From Lachnospiraceae bacterium NSJ-143 (GTDB lineage: Bacteria; Bacillota; Clostridia; Lachnospirales; Anaerotignaceae): DNA of 64,000 nucleotides. Below are positions 36,233-45,639 of this stretch, piece after piece (the first letter of the stretch is position 1; each line of letters starts with the position of its first letter). A program made the translations under genes and the position numbers. The notes below the pieces were generated by a model that saw only the letters and a program-made list of their open reading frames with translations, ran no database searches and was not told the DNA's origin. Where the stretch lies: assembly GCA_022867625.1 (NCBI GenBank), contig JALIFM010000002.1:62001-126000 (forward strand), read 5' to 3'.

Positions 36233-36262
36233 AAAAAACAGCCGGTTTTAAACGGCTGTTTT
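36233..36262 (-). terminator. Terminator of the acyltransferase-purK operon
   Basis: AAAACAGCCG pairs with CGGCTGTTTT over 8 nt; read on the minus strand it lies 24 nt after the purK stop and ends in a T run. Confidence 0.8.
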
Positions 36263-36286
36263 GGTTTTATATTAAATTTTGGCCTG

Positions 36287-37438
36287 TCAGCCATGTATAT
36301 GTATGAAGGTTTTTGCTAAATCGGCATTTTTTTCTGCTTCATCAAGAGAAGCGGCAGTAGCGGTTAAATGCCCCATTTTACGCTTTGGCTTGCTCTCCTC
36401 TTTTCCATATATATGGAGAGTTACTCCATTTATCGCAAGGCATTCGTCTGCACCGTCAACCTTGGCCCGGCCGGAGGAGCCGTCATCACCAAGAATATTG
36501 CGCATAACAACAGGGCGAATGAGTGACGGGTCACCCAGAGGAAGGCCGCTTACTGCGCGTATATGCTGTTCAAACTGGCTTGTAACACATGCCTCAATAG
36601 TATAATGCCCGGAATTATGTGGTCTTGGGGCTACCTCGTTTATAGCTACGCTTCCGTCAGGGCCAACAAACATCTCAACACAGAACATTCCGACACCCTC
36701 AAATACTTCCATGACACGTTTAGCAAGATTCATTGCATTTTCGGTTGTCTCATGAGAAATGTCCGCCGGAACCTTAGTCTTGTCAAGTATGCTGTCCTTG
36801 TGTATGTTTTCGGCTACGGGGTATACTTTTATGTCGCCGTTTATAGAGCGGCAGGCAAGAACTGAAATTTCCATAGTGAAAGGGAAGAACTTTTCAGCCA
36901 TAAGGGGCAGAGCGCCTCCGCCGAGGGCATTGTAAGCAGCTAAAGAACAGCTTTCGTCGTTTACTACATAATTACCTTTTCCGTCATAGCCGCCTGTGCA
37001 GGATTTAAGCATCATAGGAAATCCGTACTCCCTGCCAGCCGCAGCAATATCCTCTGGAGAAGATACGGATTTAAATTCGGGTACAGGCACATTGTTTTGA
37101 AGCAGAAGGGTTTTCTGTGAGAATTTATTCTGAATAATCTCAAGACTTTTGGCGGTTGGGTAAACCTTTTTGCCTTCGGATTCAAGCTCCTCAAGAACTT
37201 TCGCGTTTATATGTTCAAACTCATATGTTATGACATCTGATTTGTCAGCCAGAAGACGGATAGCTTTCTCATCGTCAAAATCGGCTACAATATGTTCATC
37301 TACTATAGAATGAGCTGGGCACTTGAGTGTTGGGTCAAGCACGGTTATATAAAACCCCATTTTTTTAGCCTCAAGTATCATCATTTGTCCAAGCTGGCCT
37401 CCGCCAATGATGCCGATTTTTTTGTTAATGCTGCACAT
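36287..37438 (-). CDS. purK: N5-carboxyaminoimidazole ribonucleotide synthase PurK
   Basis: ATP-grasp enzyme that carboxylates AIR with bicarbonate to N5-CAIR in purine synthesis; PurE then rearranges the product. The 383-residue protein shows KIGIIGGGQLGQMM at the N-terminus, LKSCTGGYDGKGN as the ATP-grasp glycine loop, MFVGPDGSVAINEVAPRPHNSGH in the metal site, and a C-terminal YGKEESKPKRKMGHLTA. purE, its normal partner, is not adjacent. It starts 4 nt after the acyltransferase stop, with GGAGG inside that gene's end, so the two form an operon. Confidence 0.95.
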   Translation of the reverse strand: MCSINKKIGIIGGGQLGQMMILEAKKMGFYITVLDPTLKCPAHSIVDEHIVADFDDEKAIRLLADKSDVITYEFEHINAKVLEELESEGKKVYPTAKSLEIIQNKFSQKTLLLQNNVPVPEFKSVSSPEDIAAAGREYGFPMMLKSCTGGYDGKGNYVVNDESCSLAAYNALGGGALPLMAEKFFPFTMEISVLACRSINGDIKVYPVAENIHKDSILDKTKVPADISHETTENAMNLAKRVMEVFEGVGMFCVEMFVGPDGSVAINEVAPRPHNSGHYTIEACVTSQFEQHIRAVSGLPLGDPSLIRPVVMRNILGDDGSSGRAKVDGADECLAINGVTLHIYGKEESKPKRKMGHLTATAASLDEAEKNADLAKTFIHIHG

Positions 37439-37442
37439 TTTA

Positions 37443-38477
37443 TTACCTCCGTAAAATTATTTTTTTCTTTAGCTTAACGTAAAGTATACACAGCGAAACA
37501 GTTATTATATAAACACTGATAAAGCGTATAACATAGGTTGTCTTTACGCCGTAAATACCACGCAATTGCATTCTGTAATCAATTACGTTCATTACAAAAC
37601 AATGAGACAGGTATATATAAAAGCTGGCCGAATCAATGCCGTTTACAATAGACGGCAGCTTTTGAATATGCTTTGACAATGTGCTTAGCGCTCCGTATAA
37701 AAACAAAATGGCTGATATGCAGTACAGTACATGCAGATTTTCCAGAAACGGTATATACTCCTCATACACCAGTGATTTAACACTGAAATGTATGTCAACT
37801 ACAGCAAAAACAAGAAAAAACACTGTACAGGCCGGCAGAAGCCTTGATAAAACGGCCTTGAATCCGTTGTAATTCAAGCCGGCAGCACACCCGAGAAACC
37901 AGTAAAAAATATAGGCCGTAAATATCCGGTCATAATACTTAAAGGTATCCCCTAATATGACCGGCAGATATTTCTTTGATATGACCATTAATAAAAATGA
38001 CATTATAAGCAGAAGCCGGGTGTCGAATTTTTTAAACAGTCTTATCCATACAGGCATAAGCAGATAAAACTGAAAAATGGCTATAATAAAATAAAACGGG
38101 CTGACAATTGAGCCGGTAACTGCGTATTTTACATAGTCGGAAATATCAAACGGAAAATAGTCAATGGAGCAGAAGTAAAGATAGTACGCCATTACCCATA
38201 TAAGGTAAGGAATCAGTATAGTCTTTGCCCGTTTTGATATAAATTTTCCATAACTGAAACTGTCAGTACCCTTCAGAAAGAATTTAAGGCCGCTCAGAAA
38301 TATAAAGCCCTGTACAACAAATGCGCTGAGCCGCCATGGAACCATAACAATTATATACTGTAAGCTGTGTTTGTCCAGTAGTGAGACAGGCGCGCTTGAT
38401 ACATGTATAAACACTACAAGCAGGCATAAAACAACGTTCAAAAGTGATATTTCTGTTTTTCTGCCAGACGCAAGCAT
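37443..38477 (-). CDS. Membrane acyltransferase of the acyltransferase-3 family
   Basis: A 344-residue polytopic membrane protein with about ten hydrophobic helices. The N-terminal helix ends with VVFIHVSS, the position of the conserved His of acyltransferase-3 (OafA/NolL-like) enzymes that O-acetylate surface sugars; an SYGKFISKRAKTILIPYLIW segment (about residue 74) matches the family pattern of R-x-x-R-IxxPY. Start: the frame is open to an ATG at 38549, but that has no ribosome binding site; AAAGGAAAGGG lies 9 nt before the ATG at 38477. The acceptor is unknown. Pairing with purK is unusual and probably just cotranscription. Confidence 0.82.
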   Translation of the reverse strand: MLASGRKTEISLLNVVLCLLVVFIHVSSAPVSLLDKHSLQYIIVMVPWRLSAFVVQGFIFLSGLKFFLKGTDSFSYGKFISKRAKTILIPYLIWVMAYYLYFCSIDYFPFDISDYVKYAVTGSIVSPFYFIIAIFQFYLLMPVWIRLFKKFDTRLLLIMSFLLMVISKKYLPVILGDTFKYYDRIFTAYIFYWFLGCAAGLNYNGFKAVLSRLLPACTVFFLVFAVVDIHFSVKSLVYEEYIPFLENLHVLYCISAILFLYGALSTLSKHIQKLPSIVNGIDSASFYIYLSHCFVMNVIDYRMQLRGIYGVKTTYVIRFISVYIITVSLCILYVKLKKKIILRR

Positions 38478-38755
38478 ATTACAAACCCTTTCCTTTGAAA
38501 AATTCAGACCCTGTGCTATTTCAAAAGTATAGCACATGAGGTTATCCATAACAATATTTATGTTTTCATTTTAGGCTTAAAAAGTCTGCCAACAGTACAG
38601 GCTCGGTTTTTTTATATTATTATACATAAAAGGTGAATATGGGTATATTTTGGGTGAATAGTTTTAAAGCTGCGTTCTAAAAAACTATGCAAATACCTGC
38701 AAAAAATGGTATACTGATTTAATGTATATAAACAATTTAAAAGAGGTGTGAATAA

Positions 38756-41700
38756 ATGGCTCAGCAGAAGAAGAAAACTTCTTCATCATCAAAAGCCGTA
38801 AAAACGGCGTCAAGGAGCTCTGCTTCAAAAAATACTGCAAGAGGGCAGTCAAAAAGCCCATCTAAAAATATATCCAGAACGGCGGCACAGACAAATTCAT
38901 CAAGGCCAAGAAATGAGGTCTATGTCCAGAACAGCGGCGATTCTCTGTATGATGAGATACTGATGATTGCGCTTATTATACTGTCGGTTATTATAATGCT
39001 AAGCCTTTGCACACCGTTTATGGGTGTTTTTGGGGAGTATATAGACAAGCTCTTTAAAGGCTTAATGGGCATAAGTGCTTTTGTACTGCCGATATTTGTA
39101 TCGGTATTTGCCGTATGGTGGCTGTTGGCCAAAAGGAGACGTTTTGCTGCCGCAAAGGCAATAGGCATAGCCCTGTTTATAGTATCATTCTCAGCTTTTT
39201 TTCATCTTATCACAGAAAAAGGCGGCTCGTTTAATGATATAGGCTTTTTTAAGAGGATATCGGGCTTTTATAAAGATGCCACTGGAGTAAACGGAGGCGT
39301 TATAGGCGGTATTGCCGGATACTACCTTCATAAATTTTTGGGCTGGGGAAGCTATATTGTTCTGGCCGCGTCAATGATTATAGCCGTAATGCTCTCAACA
39401 GGAAAATCACTTGTTACAGGTATCGTTTCGGCCATAGACTATTTTGATGAGAGAAAACGCGTTAAAGAGGCTGAGTTAAAGGCCAGAGCTGAAAATATAA
39501 GGCTCAAGGAGGAAAAGCGCGCCAGAAGGCGTGAAATTGAGGACGCTAAATTCCAGAAAAAACTACATAAATATAAAAAGGGCAATTTTAATATTACTAT
39601 TAATGGCGATGAGGGAACAGAAAACACTTCAAATTTGCCGGAGGTAGAGGCGGTTGTTTTTGAGAAAAAAGAGGAAACTGCCGTTACTGAGGAAAAGGAA
39701 GAAATATATGATTTCTGCCGGGAGGTTCCTGAGGACGATGAGGAAAGAGGCCTGTTTGCCGGAGAAAAACTTATAGAGGTGATAGGCGAAGTTAAAAGTG
39801 ATACAGAACCTGCAAATGAGGAGCCGGAGGAAAGCGGTCCGGTGATTTTTGGCGTGTTTGATGAGCCTGATGTAAAGCCTGAGAGCATTGAAGACGTCAT
39901 TGAAATTTGTGATACTGCTGATGAAAGCGATGATATAATAGTTGCCCTGCCTGATAAAGCCGACGAGCCTGAAGCTGAAGCAGAAATGGAGATTTTGCCT
40001 GATGAAGATTTGATTTCTGAATATGGTCAGGCAGAATCGGATTTGAACAGCAATATTACAGCGGAAACGCAGGAAGAACCAACAGCTGATTATACTATTG
40101 AAGCGGCCGGTGATTTAAGTGAGGATACACAGGGGTATGAGTTCAGCGCCGAGGAAGCAGCTGTTGAAGCAGCTGCCGCAGCCATGCCAAAAGAAGATAT
40201 AAGCGGTATAAGAGCTGAAACTGAAAGCTATGCGGAAGATAAGCCGGCTGAAAATAAAACGGAAAGCAGCATTAAGGAGGAGCCTGTAAGTATACCTGAG
40301 CCAAAAAAAGAGGTAAAAAAGGAGTATGTATTCCCTCCTATTGACCTGCTTGGCAGAGAGCCGGTATATACTGGCGGTGAAACAAAGGCTGATATGATGG
40401 ATAACGCCAAAAAGCTTGAGGACACTCTCCACAGTTTTGGTGTTTCGGCAAAAGTAGTGCAGATAAACAAGGGCCCAACTGTAACACGCTATGAGCTTAC
40501 ACCAAGCCAGGGAGTTAAGGTAAGCAAGATTGTAAACCTTTCTGATGATATAGCCCTTAATCTGGCGGCAACAGGCATAAGGATAGAGGCGCCTATACCG
40601 GGCAAAGCCGCTGTTGGAATTGAGGTTCCGAACAGGGAGGTACAGTCGGTTTATATGAGGACAGTGCTTGAAAGTGAGGCATTCAAAAACGCTGAATCAA
40701 AGCTGACATTTGTACTTGGCAAGGATATTGCTGGAAACAGTGTTGTAACAGACATAGCCAAGATGCCGCACCTGCTTATTGCCGGCGCTACGGGCTCAGG
40801 AAAGAGCGTATGTATAAATACTATTATAACAAGCATTATCTATAAGGCAAAGCCTGAGGAGGTAAAGCTTGTGCTGGTTGACCCTAAGGTGGTGGAGCTT
40901 AGTGTTTACAATGGAATACCCCATCTTTTGATACCTGTTGTAACTGACCCGAAAAAGGCTTCCGGGGCGCTTAACTGGGCTGTAAAGGAAATGCTTGTAC
41001 GGTATAATACATTTGCGGAATGCCATGTAAGGGATATAAAAGGCTATAACGCTATGAAAAGGGAAAAGGGCGAAACTGACCTTATGCCTCAGATAGTTAT
41101 AATAATAGACGAGCTGGCAGACCTTATGATGGCCGCTCCAAATGAGGTTGAGGATTCAATATGCCGCCTTGCGCAGCTTGCAAGAGCCGCCGGAATGCAC
41201 CTTATAATAGCTACCCAGAGACCGTCTGTTGATGTAATTACAGGTGTTATAAAGGCGAATATACCTTCAAGGATTGCCTTTGCCGTTTCATCTGGTATAG
41301 ATTCAAGGACTATACTCGACAGCGTAGGGGCGGAGAAGCTGCTTGGAAAAGGCGATATGCTTTTCTACCCTATGGGAAAAATTAAGCCTGTAAGGATACA
41401 GGGGGCATTTGTTACAGATAAGGAAGTTGAAAAGATTGTCGACTTTATAAAGGACGGCGGAGAAGCGATATATGACAGTGAGGTAATAGAAAAAATCACA
41501 TCTTCATCAGCTTCCGGTTCGCAGGAAGAAGCTGACGACCGCGATGAGTTTTTTGACCAGGCGGTTGAGCTTGTTATAAGCAAGGAAAAGGCTTCTGTAT
41601 CAATGCTTCAAAGGCAGTTCAGGATAGGCTATAACAGAGCGGCAAGAATTGTAGAGGACATGGAAAGAATGGGTATAGTAGGACCTGAAGAGGGAAGCAA

Positions 41701-41764
41701 GCCGAGGAAGGTTCTGGTTTCGTCTCTGGAGGAATATAAAGGCGGACAGAGCGTAAGCGAGTGA
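38756..41764 (+). CDS. ftsK: DNA translocase FtsK/SpoIIIE
   Basis: Pumps chromosomal DNA through the closing septum at division or sporulation. The 1,002-residue protein has a basic, Ser/Lys-rich start, four membrane helices (about residues 70-215), a long acidic linker (about 290-540, rich in Glu, Pro and Ala), then the alpha-beta motor with Walker A GATGSGKS (about 677), Walker [12 protein letters not shown] (about 784) and [12 protein letters not shown], and a gamma winged-helix domain (about 930-990, [23 protein letters not shown]) that reads chromosome orientation signals. GAGGTG precedes the ATG by 7 nt. A TATACT -10 box lies at 38710 with a poor -35. Confidence 0.96.
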   Translation: MAQQKKKTSSSSKAVKTASRSSASKNTARGQSKSPSKNISRTAAQTNSSRPRNEVYVQNSGDSLYDEILMIALIILSVIIMLSLCTPFMGVFGEYIDKLFKGLMGISAFVLPIFVSVFAVWWLLAKRRRFAAAKAIGIALFIVSFSAFFHLITEKGGSFNDIGFFKRISGFYKDATGVNGGVIGGIAGYYLHKFLGWGSYIVLAASMIIAVMLSTGKSLVTGIVSAIDYFDERKRVKEAELKARAENIRLKEEKRARRREIEDAKFQKKLHKYKKGNFNITINGDEGTENTSNLPEVEAVVFEKKEETAVTEEKEEIYDFCREVPEDDEERGLFAGEKLIEVIGEVKSDTEPANEEPEESGPVIFGVFDEPDVKPESIEDVIEICDTADESDDIIVALPDKADEPEAEAEMEILPDEDLISEYGQAESDLNSNITAETQEEPTADYTIEAAGDLSEDTQGYEFSAEEAAVEAAAAAMPKEDISGIRAETESYAEDKPAENKTESSIKEEPVSIPEPKKEVKKEYVFPPIDLLGREPVYTGGETKADMMDNAKKLEDTLHSFGVSAKVVQINKGPTVTRYELTPSQGVKVSKIVNLSDDIALNLAATGIRIEAPIPGKAAVGIEVPNREVQSVYMRTVLESEAFKNAESKLTFVLGKDIAGNSVVTDIAKMPHLLIAGATGSGKSVCINTIITSIIYKAKPEEVKLVLVDPKVVELSVYNGIPHLLIPVVTDPKKASGALNWAVKEMLVRYNTFAECHVRDIKGYNAMKREKGETDLMPQIVIIIDELADLMMAAPNEVEDSICRLAQLARAAGMHLIIATQRPSVDVITGVIKANIPSRIAFAVSSGIDSRTILDSVGAEKLLGKGDMLFYPMGKIKPVRIQGAFVTDKEVEKIVDFIKDGGEAIYDSEVIEKITSSSASGSQEEADDRDEFFDQAVELVISKEKASVSMLQRQFRIGYNRAARIVEDMERMGIVGPEEGSKPRKVLVSSLEEYKGGQSVSE

Positions 41765-41801
41765 AAAGCCTTAAAAGCGGTTAAGTAAATGGAGGCGGCG
41801 T

Positions 41802-42218
41802 ATGGCGGTTACAAATATAACAGCTTATTTTAAATGCAGCGCAGAGAAGGTTTGGAATACTGTAACATCGTCTGAAAATTATTCATGGAGAAGCGACTTG
41901 GAGAAAATAGAGGTAATAGACAAGGGTAAAAGGTTTATTGAATATGCAAAAGGCGGCTTTGCCACTGAATTTACAATAATCTCCTTTAAGCCCTATGAGC
42001 TGTATGAGTTTGATATGGAAAACGAAAATATGTCAGGCCGCTGGTCAGGAAAATTCTATAGATTAGAAGGCGGTACAAAGGTTGATTTTACAGAGAGCGT
42101 ATCTGTAAAAAAGCTTATTATGAAGCCGTTTGCCCAATATTACCTCAGGCATCAGCAGAAGCGATATATAAGTGACCTAAAAAAGGTGCTTGAAAAGTAT
42201 AAAGACAGCGATGACTGA
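41802..42218 (+). CDS. SRPBCC-family protein
   Basis: A 138-residue protein with the START/Bet v 1-like ligand-pocket fold: it begins ITAYFKCSAEKVWNTVTSSENYSWRSD, typical of SRPBCC proteins, continues with alternating beta strands (FIEYAKGGFATEFTIISF, YEFDMENENMSGRWSGKF) and ends with a long amphipathic helix. Ligand and role are unknown. GGAGG precedes the ATG. It starts 37 nt after ftsK and is probably cotranscribed. Confidence 0.8.
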   Translation: MAVTNITAYFKCSAEKVWNTVTSSENYSWRSDLEKIEVIDKGKRFIEYAKGGFATEFTIISFKPYELYEFDMENENMSGRWSGKFYRLEGGTKVDFTESVSVKKLIMKPFAQYYLRHQQKRYISDLKKVLEKYKDSDD

Positions 42219-42250
42219 ACAGGCTGTATAAGGCTGGTTAACACTTTATA

Positions 42251-42279
42251 TTGTTTTAAGCGCTTAAAAATGATAAAAT
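42251..42279 (+). promoter_or_regulatory. rimO promoter with a perfect palindrome in the spacer
   Basis: TTGTTT (42251-42256), 17-nt spacer, TAAAAT (42274-42279). The 16-bp sequence TTTTAAGCGCTTAAAA at 42254-42269 is a perfect palindrome lying between the two boxes, the right place for a repressor site. About 110 nt of leader follow before the rimO start. Confidence 0.55.
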
Positions 42280-42392
42280 AGCATAAAAATATTGTGTTTG
42301 CAAAAATCAAACGGCGTGAAAGAACGTATCATGCCGTTTTGCTGTATTGTGTGTGGTTTGTTAGAGATAATATATTTGGAGGGAATTTTGAT

Positions 42393-43730
42393 TTGAAGAC
42401 TAATGTAGCCTTTATTTCTTTGGGCTGTGACAAAAATCTTGTGGACAGTGAGGTGATGCTCGGTATTTGCCGCAGAGAGGGTATCAATATAATTCAGGAA
42501 GAGGATAAAGCGGATGTGATAGTTATAAATACATGCTGTTTTATTAAGGACGCCCTTGAGGAAAGTATAGAAACGATACTGGAAGCTGGAAAGCTGAAGG
42601 AGACAGGAAACTGCAAAGGAATAATAATAGCCGGCTGTCTTGGGCAGAGATATGAAAAGGAAATATTTGATGAGCTGCCAGAGGTGGACGCCGTTTTGGG
42701 AACAACTGAATATGAGAGCATTGTTGAGGCGGTCAAGGCTGTACTGGAGGGGAAGAAAATTAAAACTTTAGGTGATTTTGATAAAGTTATGAAGGACGAA
42801 AGCAACAGTGTGAACAGGGTTCTGACAACAGCAGGTCATTATGCCTACCTTAAAATTGCCGAGGGCTGCGACAGCCGCTGTACATACTGTGTAATCCCGT
42901 CATTAAGGGGCGGCTACAGGAGCCGCACAATGGAAAGCCTTGTTGATGAAGCTGTTCAGCTTGCGCAGCAGGGTATTAAGGAGCTGATACTTGTAGCTCA
43001 GGACACGTCTGTATATGGAAAGGATTTGTATGGCGAGAGCAGGCTTCATGAGCTTTTGCAAAAGCTCTGCGCCATTGAGGCAATTGAATGGATAAGAATA
43101 CTTTACTGCTATCCGGAAAACATAACTGACGAGACAATAAAGGTTATGGCTGAAAACGAAAAGATACTCAAATATATTGATATGCCTGTGCAGCACGGAA
43201 ACGATGCTGTGCTTAAAAGAATGGGACGGCGTTCAACATCGAAACTTATTAAAAATAAAGTAAACAAGCTGAGAAAGGCTATGCCGGACATTGCCATAAG
43301 GACGAGTATAATAGTCGGATTTCCACAGGAGACCGGCGAGGAGTTCGGCTCTCTTGCTGAATTTGTTGAGGATATAAAATTCGACAGGCTTGGTGTGTTT
43401 ACATATTCTCAAGAGGAGGGAACACCGGCGGCCAGAATGGACGGACAGATTTCTGAAGAAATGAAAAACGAGAGAAAAGATATAATTATGGATATACAGA
43501 GGAATATTTCCGCTGAAAAATGCCAGTCATTTGTTGGTAAAGAGCTGAGGGTTATAATAGAGGGGAAGCTTCCTGACGATAATATTTACTGTGCCAGAAG
43601 CTACAGGGATGCACCGGAAATAGACGGACTTGTCTTTGTGGAAAGCAGTGAGGAGCTCCTTACAGGCGACTTTGCCGATGTCATAATCTCGTCAGCAAGC
43701 GACTACGACCTTTATGGCAGTGTTAAATAA
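42393..43730 (+). CDS. rimO: Ribosomal protein S12 methylthiotransferase RimO
   Basis: Radical SAM enzyme that adds a methylthio group to the conserved Asp of ribosomal protein S12. The UPF0004 domain (FISLGCDKNLVDSE and INTCCFIKDA) holds the auxiliary cluster cysteines, CDSRCTYCVIPSLRG holds the SAM cluster, and a TRAM domain closes the protein. The SLGCDKNLVDSE start and ARMDGQISEEMK end mark RimO rather than MiaB. Start: the frame is open back to 42294, but GGAGGG at 42378-42383 lies 9 nt before a TTG at 42393, giving 445 residues, the usual length. Confidence 0.95.
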   Translation: MKTNVAFISLGCDKNLVDSEVMLGICRREGINIIQEEDKADVIVINTCCFIKDALEESIETILEAGKLKETGNCKGIIIAGCLGQRYEKEIFDELPEVDAVLGTTEYESIVEAVKAVLEGKKIKTLGDFDKVMKDESNSVNRVLTTAGHYAYLKIAEGCDSRCTYCVIPSLRGGYRSRTMESLVDEAVQLAQQGIKELILVAQDTSVYGKDLYGESRLHELLQKLCAIEAIEWIRILYCYPENITDETIKVMAENEKILKYIDMPVQHGNDAVLKRMGRRSTSKLIKNKVNKLRKAMPDIAIRTSIIVGFPQETGEEFGSLAEFVEDIKFDRLGVFTYSQEEGTPAARMDGQISEEMKNERKDIIMDIQRNISAEKCQSFVGKELRVIIEGKLPDDNIYCARSYRDAPEIDGLVFVESSEELLTGDFADVIISSASDYDLYGSVK

Positions 43731-43764
43731 ATGTCTTTTACTTACTGAAAGGGATGATACACAA

Positions 43765-44310
43765 ATGCAGATGAATCTGCCAAACAAACTGACCGTGTCA
43801 AGGGTTATAATGATACCGGTTTTTGTTGTTGTGCTTTTAAGCGGGCTTGTTCCTATGCCTTACAGCAGATATATAGCTGTGCTTATTTTTATGGCGGCGT
43901 CTTTTACTGATTATCTTGATGGACATTTAGCCAGAAAATATAATCTGGTAACTAATTTTGGCAAGTTTATGGACCCGCTTGCCGATAAGCTTCTTGTTTC
44001 ATCGGCTATGATTTCAATGGTGTCACTTGGAGATATTCCTGCTTGGATAGTTATAATTATAATAAGCCGTGAGTTTATAATAACCGGTTTCAGGCTTATC
44101 GCTGTTGAAAACGGTGTTGTAATAGCGGCAAGCTGGTGGGGAAAGATTAAGACTGTAAGCCAGATGCTTATGATTATAGTTGTTCTTTCGGGAATAGGCG
44201 GAGTGGCAGGCTACTCGCTTGGCAGGATACTTATATATGTTTCCGCTTTTTTTACGGTTGTATCAGGAGTGGACTATATTGTGAAAAATATAAATGTACT
44301 TAAAGGGTGA
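43765..44310 (+). CDS. pgsA: CDP-diacylglycerol-glycerol-3-phosphate 3-phosphatidyltransferase
   Basis: Makes phosphatidylglycerol phosphate, the first committed step to phosphatidylglycerol and cardiolipin. The CDP-alcohol phosphotransferase signature D-x2-DG-x2-AR-x8-G-x3-D-x3-D is complete in TDYLDGHLARKYN...GKFMDPLADK (about residues 54-80). Five to six membrane helices. Start: the frame is open upstream into rimO, but GAAAGGG lies before the ATG at 43765, giving 181 residues, the usual PgsA length. Position rimO-pgsA-cinA-recA is standard for Firmicutes. Confidence 0.94.
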   Translation: MQMNLPNKLTVSRVIMIPVFVVVLLSGLVPMPYSRYIAVLIFMAASFTDYLDGHLARKYNLVTNFGKFMDPLADKLLVSSAMISMVSLGDIPAWIVIIIISREFIITGFRLIAVENGVVIAASWWGKIKTVSQMLMIIVVLSGIGGVAGYSLGRILIYVSAFFTVVSGVDYIVKNINVLKG

Positions 44311-44322
44311 GGTGTGAGCACA

Positions 44323-45570
44323 GTGAAAGCTGAGATTATAGCGGTAGGAACAGAACTGCTTTTAGGAGACATACTGAATACAAACGCGCAGTACCTTTCA
44401 AAGCAGCTGTCAGCGCTTGGAATTGAAATGTACTATCAGTCGGTTGTGGGGGATAACTCTGCAAGGCTTAAGGAGATGCTTAAAGAGGCGTTTTCAAGAA
44501 GCGATTTGGTTATTACATCGGGAGGGCTTGGACCTACAGAGGACGACTTAACAAAAGAGACCGGGTGCGAGTATTTTGGAAAGAAGCTGGTTGAGGATAA
44601 AAAAGCGCTTGAAATGCTTAAGGAGTTTTTTAGCCGCCTTAACCGTGAGATGACAGAAAATAATTATAAGCAGGCTCTTGTGCCGGAGGGAAGCATTGTG
44701 CTTTACAACGAAAACGGAACGGCTCCGGGAATTATGATAGATGACGGCGGAAAAATACTTGTTATGTTTCCAGGGCCGCCCAAAGAGCTTATACCAATGT
44801 TTGAGAAATATGTTCGGCCTTATCTGGCATCTAAGCAGGAATATACGTTTGTTTCAAGAGTGCTTAGAGTTTCAAAGTTGGGCGAAAGCATGACAGAGCA
44901 CCTTTTGCGGGATTTGATTGACAGCCAGACAAATCCTACAATAGCGACATATGTCAAGAACATAGAGGTTGTTGTGCGTATTACCGCCAAGGCAAAATCA
45001 GAGTCGGAGGCAAATAAGCTTATAGACCCTGTAGCCAGTAAGGTATATGAACGCCTTGGCAATAATGTATATGCCGAAGGTGAAACCACAATATCTGAAG
45101 TTGTGTGCAGAATGCTTATGGAAAAGAAAATAACTGTAGCTGTAAGCGAGTCCTGCACCGGCGGCCTTCTTTCGGCTGCTTTTACAGATATACCCGGTAT
45201 TTCGGAAGTATTTGCAGAGGGAGCGGTAACATATTCAAACGAGGCAAAAATGCGCCGCCTTGGAGTAAAAAGTGAAACTCTCGAAAAATATGGAGCTGTA
45301 AGCGCACAGACAGCCGCTGAAATGGCAGAGGGCATAGCAAAAACGGCAGGTACGGATATTGGCCTTTCCACTACCGGTATAGCAGGTCCGGGAGGCGGAA
45401 CAGAGGAAAAGCCTGTAGGGCTTGTATATATAGGGCTTTGTGTAAAAGGAAGGACTGTAACAAAGGAGCTTCATTTTACCGGAAACCGTGAAAAAATTCG
45501 TGTTCGTACAGTTGACGCTGTGTTTGATGCTTTGAGGAGAGAACTTGAAAATATGGAACAAAATAGTTGA
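44323..45570 (+). CDS. cinA: CinA: competence/damage-inducible protein, NMN amidohydrolase-type
   Basis: Two-domain protein: an N-terminal MoCF-like (COG1058) domain (VGTELLLGDILNTN, ITSGGLGPTEDDLTKE, PGPPKELIPMFE) with ADP-ribose pyrophosphatase-type activity in relatives, and a C-terminal PncC domain (AVSESCTGGLLSAAFTDIPG, TGIAGPGGGTEEKPVG) that deamidates nicotinamide mononucleotide. The upstream GTG at 44314 overlaps the GAGGTG ribosome binding site; the GTG at 44323, 8 nt after it, gives the canonical MKAEIIAVGTELL start and 415 residues. It precedes recA, as in many Firmicutes; the recA promoter lies in its last codons. Confidence 0.94.
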   Translation: MKAEIIAVGTELLLGDILNTNAQYLSKQLSALGIEMYYQSVVGDNSARLKEMLKEAFSRSDLVITSGGLGPTEDDLTKETGCEYFGKKLVEDKKALEMLKEFFSRLNREMTENNYKQALVPEGSIVLYNENGTAPGIMIDDGGKILVMFPGPPKELIPMFEKYVRPYLASKQEYTFVSRVLRVSKLGESMTEHLLRDLIDSQTNPTIATYVKNIEVVVRITAKAKSESEANKLIDPVASKVYERLGNNVYAEGETTISEVVCRMLMEKKITVAVSESCTGGLLSAAFTDIPGISEVFAEGAVTYSNEAKMRRLGVKSETLEKYGAVSAQTAAEMAEGIAKTAGTDIGLSTTGIAGPGGGTEEKPVGLVYIGLCVKGRTVTKELHFTGNREKIRVRTVDAVFDALRRELENMEQNS

Positions 45571-45609
45571 CATGTTCTGTTATTAGTAGTAAAATAAGAA
45601 CATAAGTTT
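45567..45609 (+). promoter_or_regulatory. recA promoter with LexA-like box
   Basis: TTGACA (45567-45572), 17-nt spacer, TAAAAT (45590-45595). Right behind the -10 box is GAAC-ATAA-GTTT (45598-45609), one base off the Firmicutes LexA/DinR core GAAC-N4-GTTC, in the correct position for SOS repression. The -35 box overlaps the end of cinA. Confidence 0.65.
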
Positions 45610-45639
45610 GTTATATGTGTTAGCAAAGGAGATATACTA

